From assembly GCA_021156365.1 (NCBI GenBank), contig JAJNDK010000008.1, forward strand, positions 290,823 to 354,822: DNA of 64,000 nucleotides. The letters run 5' to 3'. Position numbers and translations under genes: made by a program. The notes beneath the pieces are model-generated. The model saw nothing but the letters and a program-made list of their open reading frames with translations. It ran no database searches and had not been told where the DNA came from. Below, piece by piece: positions 34,528 to 43,956 of this stretch; within the stretch, counting starts at the first letter, position 1, and each line of letters starts with the position of its first letter. This DNA is from Bacteroidota bacterium. GTDB taxonomy: Bacteria; Bacteroidota; Bacteroidia; B-17B0; Aurantibacillaceae.

Positions 34528-35751
34528 TTGAAATTACTTATACTCACACAATATTTCCCTCCGGAAGTCGGAGCACCTCAAAACCGTCTGTTTGAACTGG
34601 CAGTTCGTTTGAAAAAAGCAGGTGTGGATGTTACCGTGCTTACCGCCATGCCAAACTATCCGCAGATGAAGATCTACGCGGGTTATGAAAACAAAAAATA
34701 TCATTTCGAAGAAATAGAAGGGATCCCGGTTCACCGTTCTTCGATCTATATCCCAAGAAGTAAATCGATCGTACAGCGTTTGCTGAATTATTTTTCTTTT
34801 GTATACTCATCTGCACGGACAGGAAGGAAAAAGGTAGGATCCGTAGACCTTATTCTTTGCGAATCACCGCCTTTATTCCTGGGCTGGTCGGCACTGTACC
34901 TGAAACGAAAAAAGAAAGCAAAGCTTATTTTTAATGTATCGGATCTATGGCCGGAAAGCGCCGAGAAATTAGGAGTGGTTACCAACAAATGGATGCTGAA
35001 GCTGGCCTACAACCTCGAAGCAAAACTTTATAAAAAGTCCGTACTCGTTTCCGGGCAAACACAGGGCATCTGCAAAAGCGTTTCTACCCGATTTCCCGGG
35101 GTGCCTACCTACTGGCTTCCAAACGGAGTGGATCTGAATTACTACAATCCTGCTGAAATTGCTGCGACCGACTGGAGAAAACGAAATGGGTTTTCAGAGA
35201 ACGATGTATTGTTCCTGTATGCCGGGATCATCGGATTGGCACAGGGACTGGAAGTTATTTTATCCGCTGCTGAAAAAGTAAAAGATCAGACACGCATTCA
35301 TTTCATCCTCTTAGGCAGTGGCCCGGAAAAAGAAAAGCTGATCCGTTTAAAAGAAGAAAAAGATCTTTCCAACGTTCTGTTCCTGGATGCAGTAGGCAAA
35401 AAAGAAATGCCGGAAATAGTTAACTCGATCGATGTGTCGGTGATCCCCTTAAAAAAGATGGATCTGTTCTTAGGAGCGATCCCTTCCAAGATCTTCGAAA
35501 ATCTTGCGATGCAGAAACCCATCCTCTTAGGTGTGGACGGTGAAGCACGGGAGCTGTTCATACAACAAGGGAATTGCGGCTTGTATTTCGAGCCTGAGAA
35601 TGCTGATGAACTGGCTAAGCAGGTTATTCTTCTTTCCGAAGACAAAGAATTACGCAAGAAATTTGGAGAAAACGGCCGAAACTATGTGCGGGAAAATTTC
35701 AACAGGGATACGATCGCGATGAAATTCTACGATCGGATCAAAAATCTATGA
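34528..35751 (+). CDS. Glycosyltransferase family 4, WbuB-like
   Basis: 407 aa starting at a TTG (34528). No in-frame ATG or GTG lies upstream that fits, and the family begins exactly at KLLILTQYFPPEVGAPQNR. GT-B fold: the N-terminal acceptor domain has FPPEVGAPQNR and NVSDLWPESAEKLG. The C-terminal nucleotide-sugar domain has YAGIIGLAQGLE, LLGSGPEKEKL and the E(x7)E-like region IPSKIFENLAMQKPIL. It resembles WbuB/fucosamine-type transferases of O-antigen and capsule pathways. Transferred sugar unknown. Stands alone with its stop touching the convergent dusB stop. Confidence 0.88.
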   Translation: MKLLILTQYFPPEVGAPQNRLFELAVRLKKAGVDVTVLTAMPNYPQMKIYAGYENKKYHFEEIEGIPVHRSSIYIPRSKSIVQRLLNYFSFVYSSARTGRKKVGSVDLILCESPPLFLGWSALYLKRKKKAKLIFNVSDLWPESAEKLGVVTNKWMLKLAYNLEAKLYKKSVLVSGQTQGICKSVSTRFPGVPTYWLPNGVDLNYYNPAEIAATDWRKRNGFSENDVLFLYAGIIGLAQGLEVILSAAEKVKDQTRIHFILLGSGPEKEKLIRLKEEKDLSNVLFLDAVGKKEMPEIVNSIDVSVIPLKKMDLFLGAIPSKIFENLAMQKPILLGVDGEARELFIQQGNCGLYFEPENADELAKQVILLSEDKELRKKFGENGRNYVRENFNRDTIAMKFYDRIKNL

Positions 35752-36744
35752 TCAACCTGCCAAAACAGGATTAAACTTCTCCGAAATGCTATCGAGGATC
35801 TCAACTATATCACTCAGATGATCTAAAGTAACCAGCTTCAAACGTGTTTCTTTAAAGTGATTGATGCCTTTGAAATAATTGGTATAATGCCTGCGCATTT
35901 CGACCACACCTAACTTCTCCCCTTTCCATTCGCAGGATTTCAGCAAATGTGTTTTGCACACTTCCACTTTCTGCTCAATCGTTGGAGGTGCCAGTTTTTC
36001 GCCGGTTTTAAAAAAATGTTTTACTTCGTTGAAGAACCATGGATTCCCAATCGTAGCACGACCGATCATAATTCCATCCACTCCATACCGGTTCTTCATT
36101 TCCAGTGCTTTCTCCGGACTGTCCACATCTCCGTTACCAAAGATCGGGATCTGAATACGCGGATTATTTTTAACCTCCGCTATTTTGGTCCAATCGGCAG
36201 ACCCTTTGTACATCTGCGCTCTTGTGCGTCCGTGTATGCTCAATGCTTTTATGCCCACGTCCTGCAAACGTTCGGCTACTTCCATGATATTGATGCTTTT
36301 TTCATCCCAGCCCAAACGGGTTTTTACCGTTACCGGGAGGGAAGTAGATCTGACCACGGCTTTTGTAAGACGCACCATCAATTCCACATCTTTCAGTACG
36401 CCTGCTCCTGCTCCTTTGCATACCACTTTTTTTACCGGGCAGCCAAAATTGATGTCCAGCAGATCCGGCTGAGTGGCATCCACGATCCTTGCAGACATAG
36501 CCATTGCTTCTTCGTCACCACCAAAGATCTGAATACCGATGGGGCGTTCGTAATCAAAAATATCAAGCTTCTGGCGGCTTTTGATCGCATCGCGGATAAG
36601 TCCTTCGCTCGAAATGAATTCGGTATACATCAGATCAGCCCCGTTTTGCTTGCAGACATAACGGAAAGGCGGATCGCTCACATCCTCCATAGGAGCAAGC
36701 AACAAAGGAAAATCAGGGAGCTCTATGTCGGCAATTTTTACCAC
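35752..36744 (-). CDS. dusB: tRNA-dihydrouridine synthase (DusB-like)
   Basis: 330 aa from a GTG start at 36744, the only start between the promoter at 36759 and the conserved LLLAPMEDVSDPPFR. FMN-dependent TIM barrel that reduces uridine to dihydrouridine in tRNA. Seen: LAPMEDVSD (16-24), the catalytic Cys102 in NFGCPVKKVVCKGAGAGVL (a second Cys at 109), VKTRLGWD, SIHGRTRAQMYKG and GNGDV / MIGRATIGNPW for phosphate binding. Length and motifs match the DusB/NifR3 group, though several Bacteroidota have only one Dus gene and the name is by similarity. Confidence 0.92.
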   Translation of the reverse strand: MVKIADIELPDFPLLLAPMEDVSDPPFRYVCKQNGADLMYTEFISSEGLIRDAIKSRQKLDIFDYERPIGIQIFGGDEEAMAMSARIVDATQPDLLDINFGCPVKKVVCKGAGAGVLKDVELMVRLTKAVVRSTSLPVTVKTRLGWDEKSINIMEVAERLQDVGIKALSIHGRTRAQMYKGSADWTKIAEVKNNPRIQIPIFGNGDVDSPEKALEMKNRYGVDGIMIGRATIGNPWFFNEVKHFFKTGEKLAPPTIEQKVEVCKTHLLKSCEWKGEKLGVVEMRRHYTNYFKGINHFKETRLKLVTLDHLSDIVEILDSISEKFNPVLAG

Positions 36745-36758
36745 TGTTTTTGAGAGGG

Positions 36759-36766
36759 CAAAGATA
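36759..36766 (-). promoter_or_regulatory. -7 promoter element for dusB
   Basis: TATCTTTG on the minus strand, exact TAnnTTTG match, 14 bases upstream of the GTG start. Confidence 0.6.
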
Positions 36767-36869
36767 GGACAAAAAGTGCTTGATTTGAAGGATTTTAGAC
36801 GAAGCGGAGTTGTTAAGAATGTAAAATAAAAGAATCCGTCTGCGGTAGATCTTTGTGAAAAGATACAAC

Positions 36870-36940
36870 ATGTCGCTCCTCCGGAGCTTAAAAACTATTG
36901 GATGATCTTATTTCTATTGATACCACCCCTCTGGGGCTAT
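36870..36940. repeat. Pair of short palindromes of the intergenic GCTCCTnCGGAGC type
   Basis: GCTCCTCCGGAGC (36875-36887) and CCCCTCTGGGG (36926-36936) lie about 40 bases apart, each after a similar lead (ATACAACATGTC and GATACCACC). Repeated units of this kind, a GATACnACxTGTC-like lead followed by a G+C palindrome, occur in many Bacteroidota intergenic regions. The rest of the gap 36767-36964 holds nothing I can identify. Confidence 0.45.
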
Positions 36941-36964
36941 AGCACTGATCTATGAAGAAACACA

Positions 36965-37432
36965 TTACATCGTTGCCAGCTCTTTGTCTGTGAACTTGCA
37001 ATTGATCCATTCTCCATCGAAATGTGCGGGATATTTTTTGTAGAAAGAGATACCCGTTTCGTTCCAGTCGAGCACCTGCCATTCCATTCTGCGTACTTTT
37101 TCGGTTCGGGCTACTTTTATCACCTCAGCAAAAAGCAATTTACCGATCCCCTGACCGCGCATACTTTCTGTTACAATGATATCTTCAAGAAAAAGGCATT
37201 TGCCCTTCCAGGTAGAGTATTTGTAATAATACAAAGCGATCCCGACAATCCCTGTTTCCGCATGGGCCACAAAAAAATCGAATTGCTTGTCGGCGCCAAA
37301 GCCCCATTCCTGCATTTCTTCCAGCGTTACTTCCACCTCATCCGGGGCTTTTTCAAATGCGGCAAGCTCTTTTACCAGCGCCAGCACCTCCGGCAGATCT
37401 CCCTGTTCTCCTACACGTATATTAATCTTCAT
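36965..37432 (-). CDS. GNAT acetyltransferase, SSAT/diamine-acetyltransferase-like
   Basis: 155 aa, complete GNAT fold. YYYKYSTWKGKCLFLEDIIV is the hallmark strand of the spermidine/spermine N1-acetyltransferase (SAT1) group, followed by the acetyl-CoA loop RGQGIGKLL (about 110-118) and EWQVLDWNETGISFYKKYPA with the conserved Asn and Tyr. It probably acetylates polyamines or another small amine, for example thialysine. Last gene of a three-gene minus-strand unit, overlapping the preceding small gene by 11 bases. Confidence 0.88.
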   Translation of the reverse strand: MKINIRVGEQGDLPEVLALVKELAAFEKAPDEVEVTLEEMQEWGFGADKQFDFFVAHAETGIVGIALYYYKYSTWKGKCLFLEDIIVTESMRGQGIGKLLFAEVIKVARTEKVRRMEWQVLDWNETGISFYKKYPAHFDGEWINCKFTDKELATM

Positions 37433-37790
37433 GTGGTTTGGTTTTAAAATAATTTCGGTAAACTATCTTTTGCAATTCACGTTTCATGATCAGCTGTGCT
37501 AATACTTCTGCTTCATCACCTTCCTGGCCGGGCTTTTCAAATTCCTTTTTGAGCTGCTGTTCACTGATGTCGATCTTATACAAGGTATTTTGCAAGGCAC
37601 CAAAGTCTTTGTCCATCAATCGTCTTACTTCTTTGCATACCATCGGAAAGACTTCTTCCGGCTTCAATGAATGTATGTCCAGCGATTGTACAGGCTCCGA
37701 AAAATAAAAATCCTTTTGCAGCTGCTCGATAAATTGCCGCAGCAGATCGGGATTAATAAAGTGCTTTTCTATATCAGCTGTAGTTTCCAT
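37422..37790 (-). CDS. Small conserved-looking protein, unknown
   Basis: 122 aa, no signal peptide or membrane helix, helical and charged (SLKPEEVFPMVCKEVRRLMD, QNTLYKIDISEQQLKKEFE, AQLIMKRELQKIVYRNYF). I do not recognise the family. It is locked into an operon: its ATG at 37790 shares a base with the stop of the ferredoxin-like gene (TAATG arrangement), and its end overlaps the acetyltransferase start by 11 bases. The tight coupling to the [2Fe-2S] protein suggests a shared process. Confidence 0.7.
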   Translation of the reverse strand: METTADIEKHFINPDLLRQFIEQLQKDFYFSEPVQSLDIHSLKPEEVFPMVCKEVRRLMDKDFGALQNTLYKIDISEQQLKKEFEKPGQEGDEAEVLAQLIMKRELQKIVYRNYFKTKPHED

Positions 37791-38122
37791 TATTGCTTTA
37801 ATGCATTTTGCAGCAACAGGCGTTCCACCGGCTTGTTACCGGCAATATGCGAGTCGATGATCTCGTTTACATCGGATACTTCTACCCCTACGTAAAAGGT
37901 TCCTTCGGGATATACCGCAACTGTGGGGCCAAAGGTGCAGATACCAAGGCAAGCTGTTTTTTGGGCGCGTGTACGTATCGGCAGGTTCTTTTCTTTCAAT
38001 CCCTTTTTAAATGCTTCCACGAGATCAGTCCCATGCTGCAATCCGCAGCTGCGTTTCTCTCCCGGTTTCCGCTCATTCGTACATACAAAAATGTGCTTGT
38101 CGTATACATTGGTATTTTCCAT
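37790..38122 (-). CDS. Thioredoxin-like [2Fe-2S] ferredoxin
   Basis: 110 aa from the ATG at 38122. A longer frame to 38143 would begin inside the promoter at 38141-38148. Cys ligands are laid out as in NuoE-like and (2Fe-2S) ferredoxin domain proteins: Cys in FVCTNERKPGEKRSCG, then CLGICTFGPTVAVYPEG. The thioredoxin-like fold binds one [2Fe-2S] cluster. It is an electron carrier or sensor of unknown partner, first gene of a three-gene operon. Confidence 0.88.
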   Translation of the reverse strand: MENTNVYDKHIFVCTNERKPGEKRSCGLQHGTDLVEAFKKGLKEKNLPIRTRAQKTACLGICTFGPTVAVYPEGTFYVGVEVSDVNEIIDSHIAGNKPVERLLLQNALKQ

Positions 38123-38140
38123 ACATTCGTTTCTTTGAAA

Positions 38141-38148
38141 CAAAAGTA
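38141..38148 (-). promoter_or_regulatory. -7 promoter element for the ferredoxin operon
   Basis: TACTTTTG on the minus strand, TAnnTTTG match, 18 bases upstream of the ATG at 38122. Divergent from the epimerase gene at 38165. Confidence 0.55.
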
Positions 38149-38164
38149 CCTTATTCTTACAACT

Positions 38165-39070
38165 ATGGCAAACGTATTGATAACAGGCGCTTCCGGTCTC
38201 TTAGGCCAACCGCTCAGCGAATTGCTCATGAAAAACGGGCATTCGGTAACACACATCGGGAGGAAAGAAAAACTGCAGGGAAAGATCAAATGTTATCAGT
38301 GGGACATCGGTAAAGGAACCATCGATCCACGGGCTTTTGAGAACATCGATACGGTTGTACATCTTGCCGGAGCCGGAATTGCCGACAGCCGCTGGACGGA
38401 TGAAAGAAAAAAAGAGATCATCGACAGCCGGGTACAATCGGGAAAAATGCTCATCAATGCTATCAATGAACGTAAAGGTCAGATACGAACATTCATAGGC
38501 GCTTCTGCTATCGGGTATTACGGAGCTATCACCAATGAAACCATCTATACGGAAACAATGCCTCCACATACGGACTTTATGGCAAGCGTATGCACACTTT
38601 GGGAAGAAAGCTATAACGGGGATGCACAAACCCGAAAAGTCATTGTACGCATAGGAGTTGTGTTGAGCCACGAAGGAGGAGCTTTCTTAAAGCTCAGTAA
38701 AACCGCAAAAATGGGAATTGCATCACCATTGGGAAGTGGAAAACAATACATGCCCTGGATCCATATTGATGATATGGCAGGTGTGATCTTCGAGGCCATT
38801 ACGAATACAGCTTATACCGGAATTTATAATGCTGTCACTCCTCAGCATATCAACAATACCGAATTTACAAGAGAATTGGCAAAAGCCTACGGAAAACCTA
38901 TGTTCATGCCGAAAGTGCCTGCTTTTCTATTAAAGCTGATGTTAGGTGAAATGGCAAACATAGTGCTGGAAGGCTCGCGGGTAAGTTGTGAAAAACTACA
39001 GAAACAGGGCTTTACTTTTCAATTCCCGGAGATAACAGGCGCTTTTGCTAACCTTAGTAAAAGGGCATAA
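38165..39070 (+). CDS. TIGR01777 family NAD(P)-dependent epimerase-like protein
   Basis: 301 aa from the ATG at 38165. The frame is open to 37808, but that part overlaps the ferredoxin gene. Extended SDR: VLITGASGLLGQPL (Rossmann GxxGxxG), VHLAGAGIADSRWTDERKKEI, which is the TIGR01777 signature, then ASAIGYYG in place of the catalytic Tyr region, MPWIHIDDMAGVI and a C-terminal DUF1731 segment (FMPKVPAFLLKLMLGEMA). The relatives YfcH/SDR39U1 have no firmly known substrate. Monocistronic. Confidence 0.9.
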   Translation: MANVLITGASGLLGQPLSELLMKNGHSVTHIGRKEKLQGKIKCYQWDIGKGTIDPRAFENIDTVVHLAGAGIADSRWTDERKKEIIDSRVQSGKMLINAINERKGQIRTFIGASAIGYYGAITNETIYTETMPPHTDFMASVCTLWEESYNGDAQTRKVIVRIGVVLSHEGGAFLKLSKTAKMGIASPLGSGKQYMPWIHIDDMAGVIFEAITNTAYTGIYNAVTPQHINNTEFTRELAKAYGKPMFMPKVPAFLLKLMLGEMANIVLEGSRVSCEKLQKQGFTFQFPEITGAFANLSKRA

Positions 39071-39107
39071 AAAAAACCCTCCGGTTCAAAAAGAACAGAA
39101 GGGCTTT
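39071..39107 (-). terminator. Imperfect bidirectional terminator
   Basis: CCCTCCGGTTC and GAACAGAAGGG form an interrupted hairpin with A and T runs on the two sides. Read on the minus strand it ends in eight T after the stem, so it best serves the T9SS cargo gene; it also lies directly after the epimerase stop. Confidence 0.5.
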
Positions 39108-39127
39108 TACCCGATTTAAAACAAAAT

Positions 39128-39883
39128 CTATTTGGAAACGATCAAACGTTTGGTTGAAACAACTTTATCGTTAACAGTAAGCGAATAAAAATATACACCA
39201 TCGGTAAGGTTGGAAACATCGAACTGCGCTTTTCCTTCTACTCCCTCTACTTTGATCTCTTTCACCATCACACCCACCATATTGTACACTTTGATGGAAG
39301 ATGTTTTCGGCAATGCATTGAAGTTATATTTTACGGAAACTGCATTTGCAGAAGGGTTCGGCATTGGGTTCGACATATTGAAGTTTTTTGCATCAATTTT
39401 CGACAATCCTACTGCATTCACTTCATAGGTAATTTCTACTGCAACCGAATCATTCACATTATTCACATCATATATAACATACAGTGCTTTAGAAACTCCA
39501 TATGTCATAAAATCATCAAAATAAGGTGCCAGACCATAAGTTCCCTGACCATTTGGAATGGATCCTCCGGCTGCTATCACTGATGTATGTGTTGGTGAAT
39601 AAAAGGCGTTGGACGTATAGCTGAAACATAGCGTTCCAAAACAGTAATAGGGCTCCTGACCGCTTGTATTCGTTATAAGATAACGTTTTGATCTTACAGT
39701 AATCGGACTTCCGCTGTTATTATGTATGTCAAAATGTGAAGTAAAAGTCGGGCTTCCCGGAGTTACTTCATACGTGTATGAAGTGGCGGCAGGCAATCCG
39801 TTATCAGCATCAATAATCGAAAGCTGCGCAAATCCTGCAAGGGACATCAGAACCAGGGAAAGTGATAAATAGATCTTTTTCAT
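39128..39883 (-). CDS. Secreted protein with type IX secretion (Por) C-terminal sorting domain
   Basis: 251 aa. Signal peptide MKKIYLSLSLVLMSLAGFAQ. The middle (20-165) is a beta-rich domain with two Cys in YYCFGTLCFSYTS and no recognised enzyme motif. The last 80 residues are a T9SS type A sorting domain: MPNPSANAVSVKYNF, IKVYNMVGVMVKE, FDVSNLTDGVYFYSL, and the ending KRLIVSK. The protein would be exported across the outer membrane by the Por machinery and released or anchored at the surface. The presence of such a domain implies that the organism has a type IX secretion system. Confidence 0.88.
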   Translation of the reverse strand: MKKIYLSLSLVLMSLAGFAQLSIIDADNGLPAATSYTYEVTPGSPTFTSHFDIHNNSGSPITVRSKRYLITNTSGQEPYYCFGTLCFSYTSNAFYSPTHTSVIAAGGSIPNGQGTYGLAPYFDDFMTYGVSKALYVIYDVNNVNDSVAVEITYEVNAVGLSKIDAKNFNMSNPMPNPSANAVSVKYNFNALPKTSSIKVYNMVGVMVKEIKVEGVEGKAQFDVSNLTDGVYFYSLTVNDKVVSTKRLIVSK

Positions 39884-40026
39884 GTTGTGTTTTTACTGTA
39901 CTTTAATCAACTGTTATACCAAAAATCGGCAAAAAAGTTACCTTTTGCAAGCTACTAAGGTAAAAAAACCTAAAAAGCCTCTTCCTTATATTTCAACAAA
40001 GGATTAGGTTTCGGCCTTAAAGTTTC

Positions 40027-41031
40027 TTAAACCGGGTATTTTACCATAAATTCCATGACTTTTTCCACCATTTCCGGCGATCCAATGAACAAAGGTGTAC
40101 GCTGGTGAAGCTCCGTGATAGGTATATCCAGGATACGTTTCCTGCCGTCTGTAGCTTTACCTCCTGCCTGTTCGATGATAAATGCGAGAGGATTGCACTC
40201 ATACAGGAGACGCAGCTTCCCTTTCGGTGATTTAGTGGTGGTCGGATAGATAAAGATACCGCCTTTCAGCAGGTTCCTGTGAAAATCTGCCACACCACTG
40301 CCAATATAGCGGGATGAATACGGACGATTGGTTGCTTTGTCTTCTTCCTGGCAATATTTGATGTATTTTTTTACACCTTCCGGGAAATGGAGGTGATTTC
40401 CTTCATTCAGGGAATAAATAGCTCCGTCCGAAGGTGTTTTAATGTTCGGGTGAGACAGGCAAAACTCTCCGATGCTCGGATCCAGTGTAAAACCATTCAC
40501 ACCTTTCCCGGTGGTATACATCAGCATAGTAGAAGATCCGTAAATTACATAACCCGCAGCTACCAGCTCGGTGCCCGGCTGCAGAAAATCCTCGAGGGTT
40601 CCCGGACCACTCAGCGACAAACGACGGTAGATGGAAAAGATCGTACCTACAGAGACATTTACATCGATATTACTGGAGCCATCCAATGGATCAAAAGCTA
40701 CAACGTATCTGGCACCTTTGGAGGAAACCGTATCGATAGGGATGATATCTTCATTCTCTTCGGAAGCGATCGCACAACATTCGCCACCTGCTTTGAGTGC
40801 AGCAATGAATTGATTATTGGCAAATACATCAAGCTTCTTTACGGCTTCTCCCTGCACATTGATATCCCCGGTTTCTCCGAGTATCTCTACCAGGCCTGCT
40901 TTGTTCACTTCCCGGTGAACGATCTTGGCAGCAATGCCGATATCTCTCAGTAAACGGGATAGTTCGCCTTTTGAATAAGGAAAATCTTTTTGCTTCTCAA
41001 TAATAAATTGTCCTAATGTTTGTGTCTGCAT
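40027..41031 (-). CDS. fbp: Class I fructose-1,6-bisphosphatase
   Basis: 334 aa, complete. Metal and phosphate site [10 protein letters not shown] at 114-123, upstream acids in ASEENED (89-95), and substrate-binding [22 protein letters not shown] and [17 protein letters not shown] near the C-terminus. It hydrolyses fructose-1,6-bisphosphate to fructose-6-phosphate in gluconeogenesis. Single-copy style gene in its own unit, separated from the upstream PpiD-like gene by a terminator (41059-41085). Confidence 0.96.
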   Translation of the reverse strand: MQTQTLGQFIIEKQKDFPYSKGELSRLLRDIGIAAKIVHREVNKAGLVEILGETGDINVQGEAVKKLDVFANNQFIAALKAGGECCAIASEENEDIIPIDTVSSKGARYVVAFDPLDGSSNIDVNVSVGTIFSIYRRLSLSGPGTLEDFLQPGTELVAAGYVIYGSSTMLMYTTGKGVNGFTLDPSIGEFCLSHPNIKTPSDGAIYSLNEGNHLHFPEGVKKYIKYCQEEDKATNRPYSSRYIGSGVADFHRNLLKGGIFIYPTTTKSPKGKLRLLYECNPLAFIIEQAGGKATDGRKRILDIPITELHQRTPLFIGSPEMVEKVMEFMVKYPV

Positions 41032-41058
41032 ACTATGATTAAAAATTATGGTATAAAA

Positions 41059-41085
41059 AAAACGGTCAGAGTATCCGACCGTTTT
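41059..41085 (-). terminator. Rho-independent terminator after the PpiD-like gene
   Basis: On the minus strand: AAAACGGTC, 9-base loop, GACCGTTTT, then a run of T. It lies 18 bases beyond the stop of the isomerase gene. Confidence 0.8.
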
Positions 41086-41102
41086 ATATTGATTTGATTT
41101 TT

Positions 41103-43325
41103 TTAGAAATCGCGTTGAGCTTTGTGATCCTCGATGTTGGCCAGCTTTTTCAGCGCTTCATACACTTCGTATTCTGCGCGACCACCAATGGCAAGGTTCC
41201 CTGATTTTTTGTTCTCTTTGTAATCTTTTGCTTTAGGGAAATTTTCGCTTTCCACTTTCACCACAAATACACCGATCTGTCCTTTGAATGGTTTGGAAGT
41301 ACTTCCTGTTTTGGTAGCTGCAATAACTCCCATGAAGTTATCATCACGTCCCATGTTCGGAATGGAATAGCCACTGAAGTTTACATTGTCAGCAGTCATT
41401 ACCTGCAGGCCAAGCTTGGAAGCATATTCATCCGGTGTTTTTGCTCCGGCTGCTTTGCCTGTGAACTCTGCCATAAATTGCTCTGCTTTTTTCTCCTGCT
41501 TTGCTTTCAGGGTTACTTCCTCCTTCACTTGTTCCAATGGAGCAGGACCTTTTTCTTTGATCTCGGCAACTTTCACTACTACAAAGCGGTTCCCGAATGT
41601 AAATACCTGCCCGTTTTTCTCATCTGCAACGATCTCTCCTGCATTGGCTCTGTAAATAGCCCTGATCAGCTCTTTTGGATTCTCCAATCCCGGGATGCTC
41701 TTGTCGTTCTCTTTGATATTATCAGCAATACGTTTGTTGATCTTCTCTGTTTCTATAGCCTTGTCGAACAAAGCACCGGTATTGTTTTTACCTGCAAATT
41801 CCCCTGCCTGTGCGTAATACATATCAGTGGTTGTTTTGCTCGGAGCGATCGCAGCAGAAACAGTTCCCAGTGTATAACGGTTTTGTTTGCCTTTGCTAAC
41901 ATCCATTACTTCCATGATATGGTAACCGAATTGCGATTCCACTACTCCAACATCACCTTTTTTACCATCCAGACCGTAACGTTTGAAAGGCTCTACAAAT
42001 CCGCTGCTTTCGTTCAGCCAGCCGTAGTTACCATCTTTACCCATCCAGTCTTCGTTCTCTTTTTTGTTAGGAGGCATTTTCTTTCCGCCGTCATCCGAAT
42101 ACATTTTTACAAGATCAGCGAATTTTCCGCCTTTTTTGAGCACCGCTGTTAAGCTGTCTGCCATTCTCTTAGCCTGTTCTTTGGTACGCACTACGTCCTG
42201 AGCTGCGCCCGAACCTGCATAAGCGATCAGGATGTGACGAACTTTGGCAGAATCCAGAGAGGAAGAAACATTCATCAGCTTGGATACTTTAATGCTGTTG
42301 TTATCCATATACGGCCCAAAAACAGTTCCCACAGGAGCTGTATAAATGGAAGAGTCGATGTTCGGATTGATCATACCTTTCTTGAAAGTAGCAATATCCA
42401 TATTCTGGTTATCATTGGAGTTGGCAATGAACATGCTGTCTTCCACCGGGCTTTTTCCATCTGCATTTTTTTCACGGAAATCCACCGCCACTGTTTCCAT
42501 GGATTTATTCAGGTCAATGATATCTTCTTTGGAAGGAACTGATTCCCATACAACGTATTCGATCTTGCGTGTCGTTTCGTCGTTGGTATACATATACGAA
42601 TGCTCGTTGTAATATTTCTGGATCTCTTCATCCGTAACTTTAATAGCTGAATCAGGCACAGAAGAATACGGTTTGTAAACGAATTTTGTATTCACCAAAC
42701 GTTTCTGAGCGTTGTAATCGTTCATTGCTTCATTCTCCGTGGTGTAAAGTCCTTTTTTGATCAGGTTAAAGTATTTTTCGTTCATGCGGATATCACGGAT
42801 CTGCTCTTCGAGCTGTACCCAGAATTTGATCTGTTCCGGTTTCATTTCCGCTACAAACTTGTTCAGCTTTTTGATATCCAGATTACCCATCGGATCTGCA
42901 AACTGCTCATACACTTTATTGGTTTGCCTGTCGGTAAAGTAAGAAACCACATACTGATGCGGGTGCACCAACATCAGGTCACTCAGCTCTTTCTCGCCTA
43001 CCTCGATCCCTAACTCTTTCCATTGGGTTTTCAATACTCTTTCATTCACAAGGGAAGTCCAGGCCTGATCTATGATCGACTGGCGGGTTGCATCATCGAT
43101 CTGCTGTCCGTTTGCTGCATAATTAGCAACATATTCATCTACTTTGCTTTTCAGCTCCATGTAATCCACATCTTTTCCGGCAATTTCACCAATGGAATTG
43201 GCATTGCTTCCGAAAAGGGAACCATTTGAACTTAATGCAGACTGCAAAATGAAAATAACAAGGGCCAAACCTACGATCCCTATTAGTAAACCTGATTTAC
43301 TGCGAATTTTTTCTAAAACGCTCAT
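41103..43325 (-). CDS. PpiD/SurA-like membrane-anchored peptidyl-prolyl isomerase
   Basis: 740 aa. One membrane helix (12-28) anchors a large periplasmic part. The SurA_N-like chaperone region covers about 45-330. A parvulin rotamase domain at about 355-475 starts [10 protein letters not shown], includes [14 protein letters not shown], then GYGWLNE-like (here [18 protein letters not shown]) and ends [11 protein letters not shown] second, degenerate parvulin-like helical/beta region follows to the C-terminus. The PpiD family helps newly exported proteins fold at the Sec exit. The gene is transcribed from a perfect -7 box (43345-43352) and closed by a terminator. Confidence 0.92.
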   Translation of the reverse strand: MSVLEKIRSKSGLLIGIVGLALVIFILQSALSSNGSLFGSNANSIGEIAGKDVDYMELKSKVDEYVANYAANGQQIDDATRQSIIDQAWTSLVNERVLKTQWKELGIEVGEKELSDLMLVHPHQYVVSYFTDRQTNKVYEQFADPMGNLDIKKLNKFVAEMKPEQIKFWVQLEEQIRDIRMNEKYFNLIKKGLYTTENEAMNDYNAQKRLVNTKFVYKPYSSVPDSAIKVTDEEIQKYYNEHSYMYTNDETTRKIEYVVWESVPSKEDIIDLNKSMETVAVDFREKNADGKSPVEDSMFIANSNDNQNMDIATFKKGMINPNIDSSIYTAPVGTVFGPYMDNNSIKVSKLMNVSSSLDSAKVRHILIAYAGSGAAQDVVRTKEQAKRMADSLTAVLKKGGKFADLVKMYSDDGGKKMPPNKKENEDWMGKDGNYGWLNESSGFVEPFKRYGLDGKKGDVGVVESQFGYHIMEVMDVSKGKQNRYTLGTVSAAIAPSKTTTDMYYAQAGEFAGKNNTGALFDKAIETEKINKRIADNIKENDKSIPGLENPKELIRAIYRANAGEIVADEKNGQVFTFGNRFVVVKVAEIKEKGPAPLEQVKEEVTLKAKQEKKAEQFMAEFTGKAAGAKTPDEYASKLGLQVMTADNVNFSGYSIPNMGRDDNFMGVIAATKTGSTSKPFKGQIGVFVVKVESENFPKAKDYKENKKSGNLAIGGRAEYEVYEALKKLANIEDHKAQRDF

Positions 43326-43344
43326 ATCTAATTTTTAAAGTTTG

Positions 43345-43352
43345 CAAATATA
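43345..43352 (-). promoter_or_regulatory. -7 promoter element for the PpiD-like gene
   Basis: TATATTTG on the minus strand, exact match, about 19 bases upstream of the ATG; a TTG lies 16 bases further upstream as a plausible -33 element. Confidence 0.6.
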
Positions 43353-43476
43353 AGAGATTTTGTGCAAACAAGAAATTAAGTAGACTTATTCAATAATCTG
43401 AAAATCAGGTAGATAATAAAATTATGCGTTTTTAAGGGGATATGTACCTGAAAATGGGGCGGACCTGTGAAACAGC

Positions 43477-43944
43477 TCAATTAAGTATCACAATGAAATA
43501 ATTGAGAATGGCTTCATACGAAACCCAAAGGATGTAGGGAAGCAATAACAAGGCTGCAGGTCTTGAGAATTTATAAAACATAAAAATAGTCAATGCAATA
43601 AAGATCAATAGAATCACCATGTCGAGCAAGGCATAGAAAGGATTGTGAAGCCCGAAAAAGAGAAGTGACCATGTCGAGTTGAGGAGCAGTTGAACAAAAA
43701 ACACGATAATGCTCAACCTGTTTGCTTTATTAACTCCATGCTGCCAGGCCAGCCATAAAGAAATTCCCATCAGAATGTAGAGAATTGTCCACACCGGAAC
43801 ATAAAGTGTGGAAGCAGGATAAAAAGAGGGTTTTACAAGATCGGCATACCATGCGGTTTGAATACCTTCTGCCGTAGGGAAGTATGCCAGCAGACCAAAC
43901 TGCAGGGGAATTAATACCGTTGCGATGATCTTTAATACTCTCAT
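43477..43944 (-). CDS. TspO/MBR family tryptophan-rich sensory protein
   Basis: 155 aa with five membrane helices. Family motifs are present: WYADLVKPSFYPASTLYVPVW in the TM1-TM2 loop, LYILMGISLWLAW, QLLLNSTWSLLFFGLHNPF and the final helix LPYILWVSYEAILN. TspO proteins bind porphyrins, cholesterol-like or other hydrophobic ligands in membranes, and in bacteria link to tetrapyrrole or stress responses. It lies 12 bases after hutU on the same strand, so probably co-transcribed with it. No functional link is known. Confidence 0.92.
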   Translation of the reverse strand: MRVLKIIATVLIPLQFGLLAYFPTAEGIQTAWYADLVKPSFYPASTLYVPVWTILYILMGISLWLAWQHGVNKANRLSIIVFFVQLLLNSTWSLLFFGLHNPFYALLDMVILLIFIALTIFMFYKFSRPAALLLLPYILWVSYEAILNYFIVILN

Positions 43945-43956
43945 ATGTCTGATTGT

